A DNA stretch of 47,046 nt. Origin: JAWWPY01 sp964412845. GTDB lineage: Bacteria; Actinomycetota; Actinomycetes; Streptosporangiales; Streptosporangiaceae. The position numbers were made by a program, and so were the translations under genes. This document shows, piece after piece, positions 23,254 through 30,314 of the stretch (position 1 is its first letter; each line of letters opens with the position of its first letter). Where the stretch lies: the NCBI GenBank assembly GCA_964412845.1, contig CAYPQM010000030.1, positions 1-47,046 of the forward strand, given 5' to 3'. The notes below the pieces were generated by a model. That model was not told the origin of the DNA. It saw only the letters and a program-made list of their open reading frames with translations, and ran no database searches.

Positions 23254-24322
23254 GCTGAGCGACTCCTCTGAGACTGCCTATGCCAAGAGATTCGTCGGCT
23301 GATGGCACGGACTGCGGTGCGGGATCGTCCGGCCGCTGGCCTTCCCGCGCGGGCTCGGCGGCCAGGCCTTCCAGCACTGGCACCGACGGGACGAAGAACA
23401 GGGTGCCAGTTACCGCCGTGCTGAAGTCCAGCAGCCGGTCATAGTTGCCCGGCGGCCGGCCGATGAACATGTTCTCCAGCATCTGCTCGATAGGCCGTGG
23501 CGAGCGTGCGTAGCCGATGAAGTAGGTGCCGAAATCTCCCCGGGAGACCGTGCCGAAGGGCATGTTGTCGCGGATGATCTGGATTTCCGCGCCGTTCTCG
23601 GTGATCGTCGTCAGCGCGTTGTGCGCTGAGCTGGGCTTGACCGCGTCGTCGAGTTCGATGTCCGCGAGCTTCGTCCGGCCGATGATGCGCTCCTGCTCCT
23701 CAACCGGCAGGCGGTTCCAGCCGGTCATGTCGTGCAGGTACTTCTGCACGATCACGTAGCTGCCGCCGGCGAAATCGGGGTCTTCCGGTCCGATGATGGT
23801 GGCCGCGGCCGCGTCCGGGCCGGTCGGGTTCTCTGTCCCGTCAACGAAGCCGATGAGATCACGGTCGTCGAAGTAGCGGAAGCCGTGCACTTCGTCCACG
23901 GGCGACACCGCCGTGCCGAGCCGGGCCGTGAGGTGGGTGGCCAGCTCGAAGCAGAGATCAAAACGCGCGGCGCGGATGTGGAACAGGATGTCGCCCGGCG
24001 TGGCCACCGCGTGCCGCGATCCGGCCTGGATTTCCGGGAACTCGTGCAGCCCCGCCGGGCGGCGGCCCGGCCCGGCGAGCCGGTCCCACGCCTGCGACCC
24101 GATCCCGACCACGCAGGACAGCTTTCCGTCGAGGTCACGAAAGCCGACTGCGCGCAGCAGCCCAGCCAGATCGCTGAACAGATCGCGCACCACAGCGCAG
24201 TTGTCCGCCCCTGGCTGGACGTTCATCACCAGGAAGATCGCGGAGATGGTCAGCGCGGCCCCCACCGCCTGCGGTTGCTGCAGAGCTTGCGGCTGCGGCC
24301 CCGGCGCGACCTCTGCGGTCAT
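23246..24322 (-). CDS. DyP-type haem peroxidase, encapsulin cargo
   Basis: A dye-decolourising peroxidase of 358 residues using H2O2. The GxxDG motif is seen in LIGFVDGTENP (distal Asp); the proximal His is probably in KPSSAHNAL; the distal Arg and Asn are in IIRDNMPFG; YFIGYARSP is conserved. The C-terminal tail DESLGIGSLRG is the canonical encapsulin targeting peptide. It is set on a Pro/Ala/Glu-rich linker (about residues 310-340). ATG 24322 is chosen for family length; the open frame continues upstream to 24910 but that part is antisense to the pirin gene. The gene immediately precedes the encapsulin gene. Confidence 0.95.
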   Translation of the reverse strand: MTAEVAPGPQPQALQQPQAVGAALTISAIFLVMNVQPGADNCAVVRDLFSDLAGLLRAVGFRDLDGKLSCVVGIGSQAWDRLAGPGRRPAGLHEFPEIQAGSRHAVATPGDILFHIRAARFDLCFELATHLTARLGTAVSPVDEVHGFRYFDDRDLIGFVDGTENPTGPDAAAATIIGPEDPDFAGGSYVIVQKYLHDMTGWNRLPVEEQERIIGRTKLADIELDDAVKPSSAHNALTTITENGAEIQIIRDNMPFGTVSRGDFGTYFIGYARSPRPIEQMLENMFIGRPPGNYDRLLDFSTAVTGTLFFVPSVPVLEGLAAEPAREGQRPDDPAPQSVPSADESLGIGSLRGVAQHE

Positions 24323-24562
24323 CTTCTGACACTCACCTATCAGGTCTCCCCGGCGCCTCGTCACGTCCGGTGTGGCTACCTGCGACACGCTAGCAAAGGG
24401 TTCGACGAGCAAAGCTCCGGGGCAGATGGCGCTCCGTCCGGGACCGCCATCAGGTCCTTCAGGGTCTGAGTGAGCAGCGGCGGAATAGTCAGCCGCGTCG
24501 CGGCGGCTACTACCGGGGCAGGCCCGCGACCGCCGCCTGCCAGCTGCCCCCCGGAGGACCCC

Positions 24563-25477
24563 GTGAACGACCCCCGCGCGGACCTGCCCCGGCGAATCAA
24601 CCGCACCCACGGCGTCACGCCCCTCGGCCCGGACGCCCAGGTCGACAACAAGGCGCTGGTCATCCCGCCAGGCAACTTCGCCCTGGCTGACCCCTTCCTG
24701 CTGCTGTCCGAGGACTGGTTCTCGGAGCCCGGCTTCGAGTGGCATCCGCACCGCGGGCTGGAGACGGTGACCATCGTGCTCGACGGCGCCCTTGAGCACG
24801 GCGACAATCTCGGCAGCGCCGGTGTGCTCGGCCCGGGTGACGTGCAGTGGATGACCGCGGGCCGCGGCATCATCCACCGTGAGCTGGCCTTCCGCAACGA
24901 GCACGCGCACACCCTGCAGTTGTGGGTGAACCTGCCCCGCAGCCAGAAGATGGCCACGACCCGCTATCAGGACCTGCGGGCCGGTACCCAGGGGGTCCTC
25001 GCCGCGCCCGGCGCACAGGTGTCAGTGATTTCCGGCACCGCTGGCGCCCCCGCCGAGGGCACAGTCGCCGGACGCACAGTCACCGGGCCGGCCAAGAACC
25101 ACTGGCCGATCACCGGGCTGCGGATCACCATCGAGCCAGGCAGTGCGTTCACCCAGCGGCTGCCCGCGCATGACCGTGCGTTCCTCTATGTCCTGTCCGG
25201 CCAGCTGCGGGTCGGCGGCCGGTCGCTCACCGCGGGTGACGTGGCCTGGTCCGACCCGGTCGGCCGCTCTGGCCGCAGCACGCTGGAATTGCGCGCCCCG
25301 GACGGTGACGAGGTCGCCACCCTCATCCTGTTCGCCGGCCAGCCGATCGGTGACCCGGTCTCGGTCGGCGGCCCGTTCGTGATGAACACCCGCGCCGAGA
25401 TCACCCAGGCCTTCAACGACTTCCAGGCCGGCAAGTTCGGCCAGATCCCCCGCCAGGCCCGGCTCAAGGTCCGCTAG
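24563..25477 (+). CDS. Pirin family protein
   Basis: A bicupin iron protein of about 304 residues; family members act as quercetinases or redox sensors. The metal site is recognisable: FEWHPHRGLETVTIVLDGALEH supplies two His, and RGIIHRELAF supplies the third His and the Glu, as in pirins. A second cupin follows with AFLYVLSGQLRVGGRSL. GTG 24563 follows GGAGGA by 4 bases; the frame remains open to 24470, but that portion overlaps the divergent promoter region. It is divergent from the DyP gene, a possible link to oxidative metabolism. Convergent overlap with the acyl-CoA synthetase is 14 bases. Confidence 0.9.
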   Translation: MNDPRADLPRRINRTHGVTPLGPDAQVDNKALVIPPGNFALADPFLLLSEDWFSEPGFEWHPHRGLETVTIVLDGALEHGDNLGSAGVLGPGDVQWMTAGRGIIHRELAFRNEHAHTLQLWVNLPRSQKMATTRYQDLRAGTQGVLAAPGAQVSVISGTAGAPAEGTVAGRTVTGPAKNHWPITGLRITIEPGSAFTQRLPAHDRAFLYVLSGQLRVGGRSLTAGDVAWSDPVGRSGRSTLELRAPDGDEVATLILFAGQPIGDPVSVGGPFVMNTRAEITQAFNDFQAGKFGQIPRQARLKVR

Positions 25478-27170
25478 CCCCGGCCCCTTCCGGGACGCCC
25501 CCCGCCGCCGCATGGGCGTAGTGACCGGCGAGCTGGTGGCGCAGCTTGTACTTGAGCACCTTGCCGCCGACGGTCTCCGGCAGCGCGTCAGCGAACAGGA
25601 TCGCCTTCGGCGACTCGAACCCGGCCAGCCGTTCCCGGCAGAACGCGATCAGCTCGTCCGTGCCTGGCTGGCGGCCGGGCTCGGGGACCACGATCGCGGT
25701 GACCGCCTCCCCCCACCGGTCGTGCGGCAGCCCCACGACGGCGGCTTTGACGACATCCGGGTGCTGGTGCAGCACCGCCTCCACCCGCAGGCTGGATACG
25801 TTCTCCCCGCCGGACTTGATGATGTCCTTGTAGCGGTCGACCATGATCCGCAGCCCGTCGTCGTCCACCATGCAGCTGTCCCCGGAGTGGAACCAGCCGT
25901 GCCGGAAGGCCTCCTCGGTCGCCGCCTGGTCCTGGTAGTAACCCGACGTCACCGCGGGCGACCGGTAAACCGCCTCACCTGCGACGCCCGGCTCATCCAG
26001 CAGGTGCTTGCCGTCGGTGTCCATCACGGTCGAGGCGAGCAGCGGGTTCGGGATGCCCACGTAGTTCACCGCGGGCGCGGTGGCCAGGTACTTGTCCGGC
26101 CAGACGTCCGGCCAGAACCGGTGGCAGGAGATGGCCTCGGTCTGGCCGAAGATGCCGACCAGCAGGAACTGCCCGGCACAGCGCTGCTTCAGGCGGTCAA
26201 GCACCGGGGGCTCGACCGCGCCCCAGCCGTACACGAGCACCGCCAGCGAACTGGCATCGAGCCCGGGATCGGCATCCAGCACCGCCGCGAAGGCCTTGAC
26301 CAGTTGCGGTGAGCCACCCCACAGCGCCGTGACCTTCTCCCTGGCGACCGCGGCGGCCATCTCGCCGGGCACCGGCTTGCGCCCGATCACCAGCGAGCCG
26401 CCGGCCAGGAAAGCCGGCAGGGACAGCGCCTGGTCGGCGACGTGGTAAATGACCGGCAGGAATGAGCACAGCCGCAGGTCAGCCTCGACGCGCACGCCGC
26501 GGGTGAGCGAGAGCGCGAAGGCGTAGCCGCCCATGTGCGCGTAGGAGTGGGACAGCATCACGCCCTTGGGCAGCGCTGTGGTGCCGGAAGTGAACAGGAT
26601 CTCCCAGATGTCATCCCCGTGCACGACCGTGTCCGGTTCCGTGGCCGGCTGGCCGGCGATGAATTGGCCAAACGAAATGCTGCCCTCGATCACCTCGGCA
26701 CCGATCGGGATGCTCACATCAGGCCGCAGACCTGCCGCAGTGAGCGCACCGGAGACATGTGGCCACAATTCGGCGTCAACCACCACCAAGCTGGGCTCAG
26801 CCAGCCCGACCAGGTGCGCGAGCACGTCAGCGGCGAGCGAGGGGTTGACGGGCACGGCGACCATCCCGGCCTTGGCCGTGGCCAGCTTGGTGAGGTACGC
26901 CTCGACGGAGTTCTCGCAGACCAGCAGGATCCGGTCACCGCGCCGCAGGCCCCGGGCGAGCAGGCCGTTGGCGAAGCGGTTGACCATGTCGTTGGCCTGC
27001 CGGTAGGTCAGCCGCTCACACTCCGGGTCGGCGAACGCCCCGGGCCAGCCGACGATGGCGACCTGATCCGGCCGGCTCCACGTCACTCGCTCTAGGATGT
27101 CCCCGACACAGACCCGGTCCCAGCGGTTGTCCGCACGCCGGTCATACAGGCTCGTGACATCGATCGGCAC
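25464..27170 (-). CDS. AMP-forming acyl-CoA synthetase
   Basis: Activates a carboxylic acid to its CoA thioester (568 residues). The ANL motifs are present: ILFTSGTTALPKGVMLSHS (phosphate loop), GIFGQTEAISCHR (A5-like), GWFHSGDSCMVDDDGLRIMVDR (A7/A8 hinge), and PETVGGKVLKYKLR with the catalytic Lys close to the C-terminus. GTG 27170 is preferred, with GGGAG upstream. The frame stays open to a TTG at 27332, but that stretch is a short-repeat region and reads as Arg/Glu-rich junk. It is divergent from the carboxylase operon beginning at 27473, so it probably supplies that pathway with acyl-CoA, like atuH in pseudomonads. Substrate unknown. Confidence 0.9.
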   Translation of the reverse strand: MPIDVTSLYDRRADNRWDRVCVGDILERVTWSRPDQVAIVGWPGAFADPECERLTYRQANDMVNRFANGLLARGLRRGDRILLVCENSVEAYLTKLATAKAGMVAVPVNPSLAADVLAHLVGLAEPSLVVVDAELWPHVSGALTAAGLRPDVSIPIGAEVIEGSISFGQFIAGQPATEPDTVVHGDDIWEILFTSGTTALPKGVMLSHSYAHMGGYAFALSLTRGVRVEADLRLCSFLPVIYHVADQALSLPAFLAGGSLVIGRKPVPGEMAAAVAREKVTALWGGSPQLVKAFAAVLDADPGLDASSLAVLVYGWGAVEPPVLDRLKQRCAGQFLLVGIFGQTEAISCHRFWPDVWPDKYLATAPAVNYVGIPNPLLASTVMDTDGKHLLDEPGVAGEAVYRSPAVTSGYYQDQAATEEAFRHGWFHSGDSCMVDDDGLRIMVDRYKDIIKSGGENVSSLRVEAVLHQHPDVVKAAVVGLPHDRWGEAVTAIVVPEPGRQPGTDELIAFCRERLAGFESPKAILFADALPETVGGKVLKYKLRHQLAGHYAHAAAGGVPEGAGASGP

Positions 27171-27182
27171 GGCGGGCTCTCC

Positions 27183-27309
27183 CTCGCTCGCGGCAGTGCA
27201 AGCTCCATCGCTTCGCGACGCTGTAACCTTCTTCGCTTCGCGACGGTCTAATCCTCTTCGGTGTAAATCCTCTTCGCTTCGCGACGGTGGGCTCTCTCGC
27301 TCGCGGCAG
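27183..27309. repeat. Short interspersed repeat patch (TCGCTTCGCGACG)
   Basis: TCGCTTCGCGACG occurs three times (27208-27220, 27233-27245, 27274-27286), bracketed by two copies of TCGCTCGCGGCAG (27184-27196 and 27297-27309). Two AATCCTCTTCG copies lie in between. Each core is itself a small palindrome (TCGC-TTC-GCGA). The patch sits in the leader of the acyl-CoA synthetase, in the divergent promoter region. Spacing is irregular, so it is not a CRISPR array. Origin unknown. Confidence 0.75.
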
Positions 27310-27424
27310 CGTTTGTGAATGATGAACCACAATGAGCAGGTCCGTCAAGGTTCCGGGCAGCCCCCTTCCGACACCGGAGGATCGTGTGTTTTCATCGGAG
27401 GATCCAAGCGTCTAGAGTCGCGAC

Positions 27425-27458
27425 TAGTGAATTATTGATCACTAATGAACTGATCAGT
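27425..27458. promoter_or_regulatory. Double palindromic operator of the carboxylase operon
   Basis: An AT-rich segment 15-48 bases before the acyl-CoA dehydrogenase start. It holds an inverted repeat TAGTGA-N8-TCACTA (27425-27444) and, adjacent, the perfect 10-base palindrome ACTGATCAGT (27449-27458). TGATCA recurs in both. The position overlaps the expected promoter, and the TetR regulator encoded at the end of the operon is the natural candidate to bind here. Confidence 0.6.
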
Positions 27459-27472
27459 CATGTGGAGACGAC

Positions 27473-28657
27473 ATGGACTTCGCGGAGACCGTTGAGCATC
27501 AGGCTCTGCGAAAGACCGTCGCGGAGATTGCCGGGCGCTTCGGCGGCGCGTACTACGCGGCCCGGGCCCAGGCGCGGGAACCGTGCACGGAACTGTGGCA
27601 GGCCCTCGGTGAGGCCGGCTTCATCGGGGTCAACCTGCCGGAAGAGTACGGCGGTGGCGGCGGCGGCCTGACCGAGCTGGCCATCGTCTGTGAAGAGGCC
27701 GCCGCGCAAGGCTGCCCGCTCACCCTGCTGCTGGTGTCCAGCGGGGTCTCCGCGGAGGTCCTCGCGCGCTACGGCAGCCCCGGGCAGAAGCAGCGCTGGC
27801 TGCCCGGGATCGCGGCCGGGACCGCCAAGATGGTCTTCGCGATCACGGAACCGGACGCCGGCTCGAATACCCACAAGCTGTCCACGACCGCGAGCCGGGA
27901 CGGCGACGACTGGGTGCTCCGCGGGACCAAGTACTACATCTCCGGGGTCAACGAGGCCGAGGCGATCCTGGTCGTGGCCCGGACCGGGCCGGACAATGCG
28001 ACCGGGGAGGGAGCGAAAGGCAACAGAGCGGCCGGGCACGGGCGGCTGAGCCTGTTCGTGGTGCCGACCGACGCACCGGGCCTGGTGGCCAGCCCGTTGC
28101 CGGTCGACGTGATGCTCCCCGAGCGGCAGTTCACCCTGCACTTCGACGATGTCCGGCTCGGCCCGGACGCCATCGTGGGTGCCGAGGGCGACGGGCTGCG
28201 CCAGGTCTTCCACGGCCTGAACCCGGAACGGATCACCGGGGCGGCGGCCGGCGTGGGCATCGCCCGGTACGCGCTGCGCCGCGCGGCCGAGTACGCGCGG
28301 ACCCGCACCGTCTGGGACGAGCCGATCGGCAGCCATCAAGGCGTCTCGCACCCGCTGGCCAAGGCGGCGATCGAGACAGAACTGGCCGCGCTGATCACCC
28401 GCAAGGCCGCCTGGCTGCACGATCACGGGATGTCCGCGGGCGAGGCGTCGAACATGGCCAAGTACGCGGCCGCCGAGGCCGCGATCGCCGCGGTCGACCA
28501 GGCCATTCAGACGCACGGCGGCAACGGCGTTTCCACCGAGTACGGGCTCATTCCGCTCTGGGGCCTGGCCCGGCTGCTGCGGATCGCGCCGGTCAACCGG
28601 GAGATGGTGCTCAACTACGTGGCGCAGCACACCCTTGACCTGCCGAGGTCCTATTGA
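27473..28657 (+). CDS. Acyl-CoA dehydrogenase (citronellyl-CoA dehydrogenase-like)
   Basis: A flavin enzyme of 394 residues introducing a 2,3-double bond into an acyl-CoA; first gene of the operon. The N-terminal helical domain runs to about residue 120. The middle domain has MVFAITEPDAGSNTHKLST (FAD and substrate binding) and WVLRGTKYYISGV. The C-terminal domain ends with AIQTHGGNGVSTEYGLIPLW, where Glu in STEYG is the likely base. A GGAG lies 5 bases before ATG 27473. By analogy with atuD it may oxidise a branched or terpenoid acyl-CoA, but the chemistry could equally be on straight chains. FADH2 would go to ETF, which is not encoded here. Confidence 0.9.
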   Translation: MDFAETVEHQALRKTVAEIAGRFGGAYYAARAQAREPCTELWQALGEAGFIGVNLPEEYGGGGGGLTELAIVCEEAAAQGCPLTLLLVSSGVSAEVLARYGSPGQKQRWLPGIAAGTAKMVFAITEPDAGSNTHKLSTTASRDGDDWVLRGTKYYISGVNEAEAILVVARTGPDNATGEGAKGNRAAGHGRLSLFVVPTDAPGLVASPLPVDVMLPERQFTLHFDDVRLGPDAIVGAEGDGLRQVFHGLNPERITGAAAGVGIARYALRRAAEYARTRTVWDEPIGSHQGVSHPLAKAAIETELAALITRKAAWLHDHGMSAGEASNMAKYAAAEAAIAAVDQAIQTHGGNGVSTEYGLIPLWGLARLLRIAPVNREMVLNYVAQHTLDLPRSY

Positions 28658-28667
28658 GCGGGCCCTG

Positions 28668-30314
28668 GTGAGCGGCGTCCTGGGGCCCGGGGCCGTGGCG
28701 GCGCGGGTCACCGAGGGAACCGTGCTGCGCTCGTCCCTGGACACGAACTCGCCGGAGTACCGCGCCAACCGGGACGCCCAGCTGGCCCTGCTCGGTGAGC
28801 TCGCCGCGGAACTGGACAAGGCGCGGGCCGGCGGCGGTCCCCGGTATCAGCAGCGGCACCACGACCGGGGCCGGCTGCTGGCCCGGGAGCGGATCGAGCT
28901 GCTGCTGGACCGGGACGCGCCCTTCCTTGAACTGTCCGCGCTCGCCGCGTGGGGCACCGAGTTCACGGTGGGAGCCAGCCTGATCACCGGCATCGGGGTG
29001 GTCAGCGGGGTCGAGTGCGTCCTGATCGCGCATGACCCGACGGTCCGCGGTGGCGCGATGAATCCCTACTCGCTGCGCAAGTCACTGCGCGCCCTGGAGA
29101 TCGCCCGGCGCAACCGGCTGCCGGTGATCAACCTCGTCGAGTCAGGCGGCGCGGACCTGCCGACCCAGTCCGAGCTGTTCGTCCCGGCCGGCAAGATCTT
29201 CCACGACCTGACCGAGCTGTCCGCGATGGGCGTGCCCACCATCGCCCTGGTCTTCGGCAACTCCACCGCGGGCGGCGCGTACGTGCCGGGCATGTGCGAC
29301 TACTCAGTCCTCGTCGACGGGCAGGCCAAGGTGTTCCTCGGCGGCCCGCCCCTGGTCAAGATGGCCATCGGGGAGGACGCCGACGACGAGGAACTCGGCG
29401 GTGCGCAGATGCACTCCCGGGTGTCCGGGCTGGCTGACTACTTCGCCACCGACGAGCGGGACGCGATCCGGCTCGGCCGCCGGATCGTCTCCGAGCTCAA
29501 CTGGCGCAAGCTGGGCCCGGGCCCGGCGCTGCCCGCCGATGAGCCGGTGCATGACCCGGACGAACTGCTCGGCATCGCGCCTGCCGACATCAGGGTGCCG
29601 TTCGACCCGCGCGAGGTGCTGGCCCGCGTGGTGGACGGTTCCCGATTCGGTGAGTACAAGGAGTCCTACGGGACCAGCCTGGTAACCGGCTGGGCGTCGG
29701 TGCACGGTTACCCGGTGGGCGTGCTGGCCAATGCCCGGGGGGTGCTGTTCAGCGAGGAGGCCAAGAAGGCCGCGGAGTTCATCCTGCTGGCCAACCAGAC
29801 CGACACGCCGCTCATCTTCCTGCAGAACACCACCGGCTACATGGTGGGCACCAGCTACGAGCAGGGCGGGATCATCAAGGACGGGGCCAAGATGATCAAC
29901 GCGGTCACCAACAGCACGGTGCCGCACATCACCGTCAACCTGGCCGCCTCGTTCGGGGCCGGCAATTACGGGATGTCCGGCCGCGCTTATGACCCCCGGC
30001 TGTTGTTCGGCTGGCCGGGCGCCAAGCTCGCGGTGATGGGAGCAACCCAGCTGGCGGGCGTGATGTCCATGGTCGGGCGGGCCGCCGCGGCCTCGGCCGG
30101 GCGGCCGTTCGACGAGACCGCTGACGAGCAGCGCCGCGGGATCATCGAGGCGCAGATCGAACGGGAGTCGCACGCCTTCTTCGTGACCGCCCGGCTGTAC
30201 GACGACGGCCTCATCGATCCGCGCGACACCCGCACCGCGGCGGGCATCGCGCTGTCGGCCGCCTGCTCCGCGCCCGTTGAGGGACGCCGGGGTTTCGGCG
30301 TCTTCCGGATGTGA
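28668..30314 (+). CDS. Acyl-CoA carboxylase carboxyltransferase (beta) subunit
   Basis: Transfers carboxylate from biotin to an unsaturated or branched acyl-CoA (about 548 residues). The crotonase-like halves show the oxyanion glycine stretches FGNSTAGGAYVPGMCDYSV and GAGNYGMSGRAYDPRLLFGWP, and GGPPLVKMAIGEDADDEELGG lies between, as in methylcrotonyl-CoA and geranyl-CoA carboxylases rather than the shorter propionyl type. The start is uncertain: GTG 28668 (10 bases after the dehydrogenase stop) is used; GTG 28722 is an alternative closer to family starts. It overlaps the biotin carboxylase gene by 4 bases. Confidence 0.92.
   Translation: MSGVLGPGAVAARVTEGTVLRSSLDTNSPEYRANRDAQLALLGELAAELDKARAGGGPRYQQRHHDRGRLLARERIELLLDRDAPFLELSALAAWGTEFTVGASLITGIGVVSGVECVLIAHDPTVRGGAMNPYSLRKSLRALEIARRNRLPVINLVESGGADLPTQSELFVPAGKIFHDLTELSAMGVPTIALVFGNSTAGGAYVPGMCDYSVLVDGQAKVFLGGPPLVKMAIGEDADDEELGGAQMHSRVSGLADYFATDERDAIRLGRRIVSELNWRKLGPGPALPADEPVHDPDELLGIAPADIRVPFDPREVLARVVDGSRFGEYKESYGTSLVTGWASVHGYPVGVLANARGVLFSEEAKKAAEFILLANQTDTPLIFLQNTTGYMVGTSYEQGGIIKDGAKMINAVTNSTVPHITVNLAASFGAGNYGMSGRAYDPRLLFGWPGAKLAVMGATQLAGVMSMVGRAAAASAGRPFDETADEQRRGIIEAQIERESHAFFVTARLYDDGLIDPRDTRTAAGIALSAACSAPVEGRRGFGVFRM

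Noticed and set aside
27183..27309. Possible CRISPR-like or coding N-terminal extension of the acyl-CoA synthetase
   Set aside because: Repeat spacing is irregular (about 12 and 28 bases) and repeats are only 13 bp. The coding extension would start at TTG and encode Arg/Glu-rich sequence unlike the family.
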